Source: Actinomycetota bacterium
GTDB taxonomy: Bacteria > Actinomycetota > Actinomycetes > Nanopelagicales > Nanopelagicaceae
Direction: 5' to 3'
Assembly (NCBI GenBank): GCA_009700715.1
Contig: WLLM01000047.1
Coordinates: forward strand, 1-6,341
DNA length: 6,341 nt
Each line of letters opens with the position of its first letter. Position 1 is the stretch's first letter. The notes below the pieces were generated by a model. The model was given only the letters and a program-made list of their open reading frames with translations. It did no database searches and was not told where the DNA came from. The translations under genes were made by a program, and so were the position numbers. This document shows positions 1-4,954 of this stretch, piece by piece.

Positions 1-141
1 CGGAGAACAGTTTCGCAAATGAGTTTGTCGAATACTTGTGTGCAAGAGATTCGGAACTGAGAAAACGATAGCCACACTACGCCCGTAGAAGCCCTGTTTT
101 AATTCCGAAGGACCCGGGTTCGATTCCCGGCACCTCCACCA
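1..141 (+). ncRNA. ssrA: tmRNA (transfer-messenger RNA), 3' portion, cut by the window start
   Basis: Trans-translation RNA that rescues stalled ribosomes and tags the unfinished peptide. The visible part is the pseudoknot region and the tRNA-like 3' end. The T arm is at 114-130: stem CCGGG/CCCGG around the seven-base loop TTCGATT. It is followed by the 3' acceptor strand CACCTCC (131-137), discriminator A138 and an encoded CCA (139-141). GGAC just before the T stem and CTAC-GCCC-GTAG (77-88) followed by AAGCCCTG are typical of actinobacterial tmRNA. A nested hairpin (CGAAT 29-33 with ATTCG 49-53, and inside it CTTG/CAAG) fits one of the pseudoknots. No 5' acceptor strand such as GGAGGTG lies within the 75 nt that a normal tRNA would need. 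The tag reading frame and 5' end are therefore upstream of the window. No frame here ends in the usual Ala-Ala-stop. Confidence 0.9.
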
Positions 142-145
142 TGGA

Positions 146-304
146 TTAAATAAAAGCAACAATAATTAAAGCAATAGCGACAAGCGCTATTGCTTTAATT
201 GCGGATTTTTTTATCTTGGATTTATCACGGGATGTCCCATTGAAAACTCCAAATACAAATAGAAATAAGCAAGCAATGTAAAGCAGGCTTGATAAATCCA
301 TCAT
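146..304 (-). CDS. Small two-helix membrane protein, 52 residues, unknown function
   Basis: A short open frame starting with two consecutive ATG codons (304 and 301) and ending in TAA at 148-146. The protein begins MMDLSSLLYIACLFLFVFGV and ends AIALVAIALIIVAFI. Two hydrophobic segments (about residues 5-21 and 35-52) flank a polar, lysine-rich loop (NGTSRDKSKIKKS, 22-34). By the positive-inside rule this suggests a hairpin with a cytoplasmic loop and outward termini. The start is 12 nt beyond the stop of the upstream membrane-protein gene. A weak GAGAG ribosome-binding site lies 7-11 nt before the ATG, so it looks like the last cistron of the same operon. The gene ends 4 nt from the tmRNA 3' end, tail to tail. 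I recognise no family. The membrane pattern and spacing support a real gene, but part of the frame overlaps a terminator palindrome, so chance is not excluded. Confidence 0.6.
   Translation of the reverse strand: MMDLSSLLYIACLFLFVFGVFNGTSRDKSKIKKSAIKAIALVAIALIIVAFI
164..212 (+). terminator. Intrinsic terminator of the tmRNA gene
   Basis: A perfect 16-bp inverted repeat (164-179 with 185-200) around the five-base loop ACAAG. The seven-T tract at 206-212 follows after a five-base gap. It begins 22 nt after the CCA end of the tmRNA, so it most likely ends that transcript. The stem is AT-rich except for GCAATAGCG in its loop-proximal half. The same DNA codes for the second membrane helix of a small gene on the minus strand. 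On that strand the hairpin is followed by a looser T-rich stretch, so weak bidirectional termination is possible. Confidence 0.85.
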
Positions 305-316
305 CTTAACTCTCTC

Positions 317-661
317 TTAGCTTTGACCTGCAGGTCCATTTGGATCACTAGATTCAATTTTAAAGAGAGTTTTCCAAGGACGTTTTCTAAAGAATTCTCG
401 CTTGAGTGCAATTACATTTATCACAAACCCGCCAAGAGCAAATGCTTTTGGCCCAGGTGGTATTTGATTGAAAATAAACATTATCTGAACCGACATACCT
501 AAAGGTGAAACTGTTGCGACAATAAAACGACGCAGCACCCAAACCGGTTTATTTCTTCGCGTGAAATCCCAAAAAAGTTTGCTTGTAAGCAGCAAGGAAA
601 TGGGACCAGTAAATAAAACTAACGCCATTAGCGCTACGACGACGAGTGCCAAAGATTCCAT
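317..661 (-). CDS. Hypothetical three-helix membrane protein (114 aa)
   Basis: I do not recognise this family. Hydrophobic segments are visible at about residues 4-26 (starting ALVVVALMALVLF), 46-64 and 72-86. A basic stretch (WDFTRRNKPVWVLRR, 31-45) lies between the first two, and a basic tail (KREFFRKRPWK, 87-97) follows the last, then a polar, Pro/Gly/Ser-rich C-terminus. By the positive-inside rule the 31-45 loop is probably cytoplasmic. There is no clear cleavable signal peptide. The ATG at 661 lies 4 nt after the stop of the upstream acetyltransferase gene. The only purine-rich stretch (GAAAGAG) is rather far, about 13 nt upstream, so translation is probably coupled to that gene. The next, smaller membrane gene starts 12 nt beyond its stop. 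A role linked to the acetyltransferase is possible but rests on position alone. Confidence 0.75.
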   Translation of the reverse strand: MESLALVVVALMALVLFTGPISLLLTSKLFWDFTRRNKPVWVLRRFIVATVSPLGMSVQIMFIFNQIPPGPKAFALGGFVINVIALKREFFRKRPWKTLFKIESSDPNGPAGQS

Positions 662-665
662 ATTT

Positions 666-1238
666 TTAGTTTAACTCTTTCCATTCACTTGCAATTACTG
701 CTAGTTCTACCATGTCTATCTGAGAACCATCTGAGCGCGTAACGCGCTGGCGGAGAATTCCTTCTTTGTTATATCCAGCGCTGATAAGCAATTTTTGTGA
801 AGGTGCGTTATCTACATCGACTGCGGCTTCGATGCGCAGAAAACCCATCGTTAAAAAGCCATAGTTGGTGATCATCTTGGCTGCGATTGTCCCGATGCCT
901 TTTCCACGCATAGGAGAGTGCATCCAGTAGCCGATTTCAGCGCGATGATTATCAATACTTATAGTGTGGAGCGAAGCGACTCCAGCGAATTCCTTATCGT
1001 CCCCAACGCCAAACTCGATTACAAAGGGAAATTCTCTACGAAGTTCCAGCGAAGCGGGAACGCGTTGCACATAATCCAACGCATGAGCCATGGTGTATTC
1101 GGCGGGGACTGTAGTGAATCTAGGAATTAGTGGATCTTGGCAAGCTTCATAAATCTTTGAAATATCCGATTCGGCCGGCGGGCGCAGAGTGACGCGTCCG
1201 TATTGGAGAGTTGGAATCTCACTTGGCCACCAGATCAT
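666..1238 (-). CDS. GNAT-family N-acetyltransferase, RimJ/RimL type
   Basis: An acetyl-CoA dependent N-acetyltransferase of 190 residues, the usual length for the RimJ/RimL branch. The N-terminal strand YGRVTLRPPAESD (13-25) is typical of the family. The acetyl-CoA pyrophosphate-binding motif A is RGKGIG (111-116), preceded by AEIGYWMHSPM (100-110). The C-terminal signature has N144 and S147 (NAPS), then AGYNKEGILRQ (154-164), which closes the cofactor pocket in this family. RimJ/RimL proteins acetylate ribosomal protein N-termini, but relatives act on many proteins and small molecules, so the substrate cannot be assigned. The start at 1238 has no Shine-Dalgarno sequence. A -10-like GATACT ends 7 nt before it, which would suit a leaderless mRNA. 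It lies 62 nt after the HNH gene and 4 nt before a small membrane gene that may be translationally coupled to it. Confidence 0.88.
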   Translation of the reverse strand: MIWWPSEIPTLQYGRVTLRPPAESDISKIYEACQDPLIPRFTTVPAEYTMAHALDYVQRVPASLELRREFPFVIEFGVGDDKEFAGVASLHTISIDNHRAEIGYWMHSPMRGKGIGTIAAKMITNYGFLTMGFLRIEAAVDVDNAPSQKLLISAGYNKEGILRQRVTRSDGSQIDMVELAVIASEWKELN

Positions 1239-1245
1239 GGAAGTA

Positions 1246-1251
1246 AGTATC
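1246..1251 (-). promoter_or_regulatory. Candidate -10 box for a leaderless GNAT mRNA
   Basis: On the minus strand GATACT (1251-1246) matches the TATAAT consensus at four of six positions. It is followed by seven bases and then the ATG of the acetyltransferase gene, close to the distance from a -10 box to the transcription start. No good -35 element is seen 16-18 nt upstream, and no Shine-Dalgarno sequence precedes the ATG. The alternative is read-through from the HNH gene 62 nt upstream, since no terminator hairpin is visible between them. Confidence 0.35.
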
Positions 1252-1300
1252 GCTCATAAAGAAGGAGCCGCGCAGGATTATTTGCAAAGTAGTCTTTGAA

Positions 1301-2698
1301 TCAAACGGCGTCATGAATGGAACGTGCTGGTGTAAAGAATTTCTTTCCAAGTGGAGATATCCAAGTGCACGAACCATCACCATGGCTAGTCACGCTCCAG
1401 CCATCGTGAGTCTTCAATCGATGGTGTCGCCTACAAAGAGCCCCTAAGTTTTCCGCAGAAGTGGAACCTCCTTCTTCCCAACTTTTCGCGTGATCTAAAT
1501 CTGAGAGGGCTGCCGATCTTCGACAACCTGGGAATCGACAAGTTCGATCCCTCGCGATCAAGAAATCCTTTAGCGCTTGTGGTGGTTCATAACTTTCGCG
1601 TCCATAATCTAAGAGATTTCCAGTCTGCGGATCGGTGACAAATCGTTTCCACTTTCCATCTGAAGCTAATTCGCGAGCTACCGATGCGGGAATTGCGCCA
1701 TATCCCGCTAGTTGACCAGGGTTTTCCGCCAGACCTAGCAATGTTGGGAGATCGATTGTGACGTTTATAGCGATTGGGCGGCGGTGAGGAGTTACTGGAG
1801 AAGCAGAAAGAGAAGCCGCTGCGATTGCAGTGAGGGCATCTGCTCGCTTCATATCTGTGCTTCTAACATCTTTAGCGCCAATAGAATTGGCGGCGTTGTT
1901 TTCCGCGCCAGTCAAGCGGATGAAACTCTCAATCGCATTCATTACTACTTGCGCATCAGCGGCCGGCAAAATTGCAACTACCGTAGACATGCCATCACTA
2001 TCGTTATAGCAAGAGACGCGACGAGTATCTCGTGCGCGAGCCACGGTATCTTCAAAAGTTTCAGGTGCGATACGAGCAAGCGATGTGCGCACTTGGTTAG
2101 CGACTTGTGCCGGAGTATGGAATTCGGCATGAGCAATAGCGCGTTGTTCGACTTCAAAAATTTGAAATTCAGTTAATCCATCACGGATGGCTGCTGCAGT
2201 TTCTTTCGCAATTACATTTGCATGAGCGAGAGAGATGTCACCGGTTGCCAAAGCAGAGCAGGTATTTGGTAAATAATTTACAAGTGTGCGAGCGACATCT
2301 ATTCGAGATTGGGCAGTCCCGGCTGAAAGTCGCAGAGCGGTTGAAACGTCTTCACGCTCTGCTTCATCAACCCCGAAGAACACATCCTCGCCATTGGCAA
2401 CGCTAGGTTCGTTTCCGGCCACTGCGATTATGGCTCTTTGCATCAGCGCTTGTAGCCAAGCGGTTTGTCGTTCGAGGGCTGTTAAATAATCGATTCGAGT
2501 GCTTGGAGTTAATTTGACCGGATCTATTGCGACTAATTCTGAAAGGGTCTTTATTCCAGGAATCGCATTTAGCAGCTCGACAACCTTATGTGTCAGATCT
2601 CCGTCCAGAAGCGGTACTAACTTGTGGGCGGTGGTCATGAGGGAGATATTGGTTTGCAGCGCTGACACGAATCGGTCGAAAGCAGCCCTTTTCCACAT
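1301..2698 (-). CDS. DUF222 / HNH endonuclease domain protein (13E12 repeat family)
   Basis: A 465-residue protein with the two-part architecture common in Actinobacteria. An N-terminal and central DUF222 region (about 60-380, largely helical) includes the family hallmark LAGYGAIPASVAREL (330-344). It is followed by a C-terminal HNH nuclease domain (about 380-435). Visible HNH residues are C387 and C392 (CRFPGC), D402-H403 (DLDH), N417, C422 and H425-H426 (CRRHH). The two cysteine pairs probably bind structural zinc, and the DH and H residues form the nuclease centre. All key residues are present, so the enzyme should be active. The cellular role is unknown for the family, which often occurs in several copies per genome. 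The ATG at 2698 fits a promoter whose -10 (TAAAGT, 2717-2712) leaves only a very short leader. M21 (2638) is a possible alternative start but also lacks a ribosome-binding site. It is divergent from the pirin gene and shares its operator region. Confidence 0.9.
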   Translation of the reverse strand: MWKRAAFDRFVSALQTNISLMTTAHKLVPLLDGDLTHKVVELLNAIPGIKTLSELVAIDPVKLTPSTRIDYLTALERQTAWLQALMQRAIIAVAGNEPSVANGEDVFFGVDEAEREDVSTALRLSAGTAQSRIDVARTLVNYLPNTCSALATGDISLAHANVIAKETAAAIRDGLTEFQIFEVEQRAIAHAEFHTPAQVANQVRTSLARIAPETFEDTVARARDTRRVSCYNDSDGMSTVVAILPAADAQVVMNAIESFIRLTGAENNAANSIGAKDVRSTDMKRADALTAIAAASLSASPVTPHRRPIAINVTIDLPTLLGLAENPGQLAGYGAIPASVARELASDGKWKRFVTDPQTGNLLDYGRESYEPPQALKDFLIARDRTCRFPGCRRSAALSDLDHAKSWEEGGSTSAENLGALCRRHHRLKTHDGWSVTSHGDGSCTWISPLGKKFFTPARSIHDAV

Positions 2699-2710
2699 AC
2701 TTTGCGAAAT

Positions 2711-2750
2711 AACTTTAAGTTGCAGGTAGTTGAAAGTTCAACTAAAGTTG
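2711..2750. promoter_or_regulatory. Divergent promoters with a shared operator array (HNH gene / pirin gene)
   Basis: The core is a perfect dyad, TAGTTGAA-AG-TTCAACTA (2727-2744). It overlaps a second dyad CAACT-AA-AGTTG (2739-2750), and a short palindrome AACTT-T-AAGTT (2711-2721) lies to the left. The AGTTG half-site recurs at 2718, 2728 and 2746, the first two one helical turn apart. Two promoters straddle it. Plus strand (pirin): TTGCAG (2720-2725), 17 nt, TAAAGT (2743-2748). Minus strand (HNH gene): TTGAAC (2741-2736), 18 nt, TAAAGT (2717-2712). The dyad thus occupies both -35/-10 spacers, the usual place for a repressor such as a MarR-type winged-helix protein. The repressor identity is inference. 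No regulator gene is present in the window. Confidence 0.6.
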
Positions 2751-2772
2751 AGCGCACGAACAAGGAGTAAAA

Positions 2773-3816
2773 ATGCCAGCAGTTACCGTAAGTGACATCA
2801 CCGTTCTTCCTCGCGTTGCCGATGCGCCAAATGCACGTGCCCGTCGCGTAAAGAGCATCACGACCGCGCCCCAAGGTTTTGAAGGTGAAGGCTTTCCCGT
2901 TCGTCGCGCATTTGCCGGCGTTGACTTGGCAGAACTCGATCCATTTATTCACTTAGATCAAATGGGCGAAGTTGAATACGCACCAGGTGAGCCAAAGGGA
3001 ACTCCATGGCACCCACATCGCGGATTCGAAACAGTTACATACATTATTGATGGAATTTTTGATCATAAAGATAGCAACGGTGGCGGCGGAACAATTTCAA
3101 ATGGTGACACACAATGGATGACCGCTGGCGGCGGAATTCTGCACATCGAAACACCACCAGAACATTTAGTAATGAGTGGTGGTTTATTCCACGGCTTCCA
3201 ACTTTGGGTAAATCTTCCAGCTGCAAAGAAATGGTCACCACCTGCTTACCAAGATGTTCGTGCAAATGATGTTGCGCTTCTATCAACTGCTGACGGTGGA
3301 TCACTCATCCGCATCATCGCTGGTGAACTTGATGGACATGTTGGTCCCGGAACAACACAGACACCAATTACTTTAATTCACGCAACTGTTGCACCTGGCG
3401 CCGAACTTCGCTTGCCATGGCGCAAAGATTACAACGCACTCGTTTACACAATTTCAGGCCACGGTTTTGTCGGCGATGAAAATCGTCCAGTACACATGGG
3501 ACAACTAACTGTTTTCGGCGATGGCGATTCAATCGTTGTGCGCGCAGCAAACAATCAAGAAACTCGTTCGCCAAACCTTGAACTCTTTATTCTCGGTGGC
3601 CAACCAATCAAAGAACCTGTTGCTTGGATGGGGCCATTTGTAATGAATACCAAGCGCGAAGTTCTGCAAGCGTTTGAAGATTTCCAGAAGGGTTTACTTG
3701 GCTCGATTCCTGCGATTTATAAGGAAGATGCCAAGCGCCTACTGAACCGCACCGACAAACTCTCCGGCGACATCCTCGACGTCCACAATACGCCTCAAGG
3801 TATTCAGGAGAACTAG
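2773..3816 (+). CDS. Pirin family protein (bicupin)
   Basis: A 347-residue cytoplasmic cupin-fold protein of the pirin family, somewhat longer than the typical ~290 residues owing to an N-terminal extension and a C-terminal tail. The N-terminal cupin carries the metal site: H80 and H82 in HPHRGFETVTY, then H124 and E126 in GGGILHIETP. These match the 3His/1Glu iron ligands of known pirins. HGFQLWVNLP (140-149) is a further family signature. The second cupin spans about 190-290 and lacks such ligands, as is usual. Family members include quercetin dioxygenases and metabolic regulators (a pirin that inhibits pyruvate dehydrogenase is known), so the substrate here is open. The start at 2773 is fixed by a strong Shine-Dalgarno AAGGAG (2762-2767), five bases before the ATG. 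Transcription probably starts near 2755 and is controlled by the dyad at 2727-2744, suggesting induction by a small molecule or stress. It is monocistronic: the next gene has its own promoter. Confidence 0.92.
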   Translation: MPAVTVSDITVLPRVADAPNARARRVKSITTAPQGFEGEGFPVRRAFAGVDLAELDPFIHLDQMGEVEYAPGEPKGTPWHPHRGFETVTYIIDGIFDHKDSNGGGGTISNGDTQWMTAGGGILHIETPPEHLVMSGGLFHGFQLWVNLPAAKKWSPPAYQDVRANDVALLSTADGGSLIRIIAGELDGHVGPGTTQTPITLIHATVAPGAELRLPWRKDYNALVYTISGHGFVGDENRPVHMGQLTVFGDGDSIVVRAANNQETRSPNLELFILGGQPIKEPVAWMGPFVMNTKREVLQAFEDFQKGLLGSIPAIYKEDAKRLLNRTDKLSGDILDVHNTPQGIQEN

Positions 3817-3860
3817 CCAGCCTTTTTTGCTTCTCACATCCTCGCAATGTGACCAAGGAA

Positions 3861-3906
3861 AAGTCCATGAGGCGACTGTGTAGTTATCTTTTCAGTCGCC
3901 GACGGA
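3861..3906. repeat. Palindromic repeat element, copy 1 (46 bp)
   Basis: First of two identical 46-bp copies in direct orientation. The core is a perfect 8-bp stem GGCGACTG/CAGTCGCC (3871-3878 with 3893-3900) with a 14-nt loop rich in T on the plus strand. The outer ends TCCAT and ACGGA pair with one mismatch across a GA/G internal bulge, so almost the whole repeat folds into one imperfect hairpin. Agreement with copy 2 stops exactly at these ends: base 3860 is A against T, and base 3907 is G against C. A boundary-defined imperfect palindrome looks like a REP-type or small non-autonomous mobile element. There is no T tail, so it is not a standard terminator. Confidence 0.8.
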
Positions 3907-3935
3907 GGTTGACCGTTTGACCTACGCAGCGCAAT

Positions 3936-3981
3936 AAGTCCATGAGGCGACTGTGTAGTTATCTTTTCAGTCGCCGACGGA
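3936..3981. repeat. Palindromic repeat element, copy 2 (46 bp)
   Basis: Exact copy of the element at 3861-3906, starting 75 bp later. The stem is at 3946-3953 with 3968-3975. The 29-bp sequence between copies (3907-3935) is unlike the sequence before copy 1, so a simple 75-bp tandem duplication does not explain the pair. It ends 13 bp before the -35 box of trhO, so the hairpin could influence that promoter. Confidence 0.8.
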
Positions 3982-3994
3982 CATTTTCCGCAGG

Positions 3995-4029
3995 TTAAAA
4001 ACGCATTTCCGAGTGGATAGAATGTGAGC
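3995..4029 (+). promoter_or_regulatory. trhO promoter; predicts a leaderless mRNA
   Basis: -35 TTAAAA (3995-4000, four of six consensus bases), a 17-nt spacer, and -10 TAGAAT (4018-4023, five of six). Then comes GTGAGC and the ATG at 4030. The six-base gap places the transcription start on the A of the ATG. No Shine-Dalgarno sequence precedes the gene, which agrees with leaderless translation, common in Actinobacteria. This also argues against the in-frame GTG at 4024 as the start, because it directly abuts the -10 box. Confidence 0.65.
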
Positions 4030-4938
4030 ATGAATCCGCAGAAAGTCCTTCTCTACTATGGCTTCACGCCCATAGCTGACCCTGTCGCGATTCAACTCTG
4101 GCAGAAAAATCTCTGCGAAGCGTTAAACCTAAAGGGACGCATTTTGATTTCTCCAACAGGAATTAATGGAACTGTTGGCGGCGACATCGATGATCTTCGC
4201 AAATATGTGAAGTACACCAAGAAATATCCGGGCTTTAAGAAGATCGCATTTAAATGGTCACAAGGCAAGGGCGATGAATTTCCAAGACTTTATGTTGCAG
4301 TCAAGAAAGAACTTGTTGCATTCGATAACCCTGATGAGATTAAAGTTGATGAAAAGGGAGTTGTCGGCGGTGGTCAGCATCTTCGCCCTGAACAAGTTCA
4401 CGAGCTAGTTAAAGAACGCGGCGATGACGTTGTCTTCTTCGATGGCCGTAATCAATTCGAAGCCAAGATCGGCAAGTTTAAGAACGCGATCGTTCCTGAT
4501 GTAGATACTTCACGTGACTTTGTCCGCGAAATTGAAAGTGGCAAGTATGACCACTTGAAGGAAAAGCCAGTTGTTACCTACTGCACCGGCGGTATCCGCT
4601 GCGAAATCTTGTCAGTTGTAATGAAGAATCGCGGCTTTAAAGAGGTCTATCAAATCGATGGCGGCATCGTTAAGTACGGCGAAAAGTTTGCAGATGATGG
4701 TCTCTGGGAAGGCTCGCTCTATACATTTGATTCACGTATGGCGATCGATTTCTCAACTAAAACCAAGGTCATCGGTGAATGCGAAATCTGCCAGGCGCCA
4801 AGCAAAATCTTCCGCAATTGCCGCACCAAGACCTGTCACGAACTGATCTTGCTCTGCGATTCTTGCAACGAGTTACCAGCAAATACCAAGTGCACGCACG
4901 ATCAATCTAAAGTGCGCGACTCCGAGATGGTTGGTTAA
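4030..4938 (+). CDS. trhO: tRNA uridine(34) hydroxylase (rhodanese-like, YceA/TrhO family)
   Basis: This enzyme forms 5-hydroxyuridine at wobble position 34 of tRNAs, using oxygen, as a step toward cmo5U/mo5U-type modifications that help decoding. From the ATG it has 302 residues. An N-terminal domain (about 1-115) carries family features: VLLYYGFTPIADP (6-18), LKGRILISPTGINGTVGG (34-51) and FPRLYVAVKKELVAF (84-98). A rhodanese domain follows (about 118-225): FFDGRNQFEAKIGKFKNA (136-153) and the active-site loop CTGGIRCE with C185 and C191. C191 corresponds to the conserved catalytic cysteine. A C-terminal cysteine cluster (C251, C254, C264, C269, C276, C279) looks like the metal-binding tail of the long TrhO form. 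An in-frame GTG at 4024 would add two residues but fits the promoter poorly. The gene stands alone and converges with pntB, with a 16-nt gap. Confidence 0.92.
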   Translation: MNPQKVLLYYGFTPIADPVAIQLWQKNLCEALNLKGRILISPTGINGTVGGDIDDLRKYVKYTKKYPGFKKIAFKWSQGKGDEFPRLYVAVKKELVAFDNPDEIKVDEKGVVGGGQHLRPEQVHELVKERGDDVVFFDGRNQFEAKIGKFKNAIVPDVDTSRDFVREIESGKYDHLKEKPVVTYCTGGIRCEILSVVMKNRGFKEVYQIDGGIVKYGEKFADDGLWEGSLYTFDSRMAIDFSTKTKVIGECEICQAPSKIFRNCRTKTCHELILLCDSCNELPANTKCTHDQSKVRDSEMVG

Positions 4939-4950
4939 GTTTTAACTTAA
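4935..4950. other. AT-rich dyad at the trhO/pntB convergent junction
   Basis: TTAAGTT-TT-AACTTAA, a 7-bp inverted repeat overlapping the trhO stop codon (4936-4938) and filling most of the 16-nt gap to the end of pntB. It lies where both transcripts should end, but the stem has only one G-C pair and no following T tract on the plus strand. If it acts as a terminator it is a weak one. Confidence 0.35.
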
Positions 4951-4954
4951 AAAC

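Larger units (their letters stand above)
3817..4029. other. Non-coding region between pirin and trhO genes
   Basis: A 213-nt gap. After the pirin stop comes a six-T run (3823-3828) without a convincing hairpin before it. Next is a small hairpin TCACAT/ATGTGA (3834-3839 with 3847-3852) of unknown meaning, then the two palindromic repeat copies described separately, and finally the trhO promoter. An open frame on the minus strand crosses both repeats but merely encodes the repeat twice and has no ribosome-binding site, so I do not call a gene. Confidence 0.6.

Noticed and set aside
66..141. An ordinary tRNA gene ending in CCA
   Set aside because: The T arm and CCA are tRNA-like, but no 5' acceptor strand complementary to CACCTCC and no D or anticodon arm fit in the preceding 75 nt. 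The upstream hairpins match tmRNA pseudoknots.
112..141. tmRNA 3' end as an integration site for a genomic island
   Set aside because: tmRNA genes are common attachment sites, but I see no integrase and no second copy of the 3' end in the window. The neighbours look like ordinary chromosomal genes.
2635..2952. Minus-strand open frame opposite the pirin start
   Set aside because: It covers the divergent promoter region and the starts of two well-supported genes. Its protein has no recognisable pattern.
3784..3828. Intrinsic terminator after pirin at the six-T run
   Set aside because: Only an AAGG/CCTT pairing over a long loop precedes the T run. No stable hairpin is present, so I do not list it as a terminator.
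3834..3852. CRP-like operator (TCACAT...ATGTGA)
   Set aside because: The half-sites are in the reverse order to the TGTGA-N6-TCACA consensus, and no promoter lies next to it. It is more likely a small hairpin or chance.
3909..3938. Promoter within the repeat spacer (TTGACC at 3909)
   Set aside because: TTGACC is a fair -35 box, but no convincing -10 appears at 16-18 nt. The trhO promoter downstream is much better.
3861..3981. CRISPR array
   Set aside because: There are only two units, the 46-bp repeats carry a long internal palindrome, and there is a single 29-bp spacer. No cas genes are nearby. A palindromic repeat element explains it better.
4024..4029. GTG at 4024 as the trhO start
   Set aside because: It directly follows the -10 box TAGAAT and could not be included in a transcript starting at the normal distance. 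The family start also aligns better with the ATG at 4030.
3834..4031. Minus-strand open frame across the repeat doublet
   Set aside because: It contains the same repeat-derived peptide twice (SATEKITTQSPHGL), has no ribosome-binding site, and overlaps the promoter and start of trhO. It is open only because the repeat has no stop in that frame.
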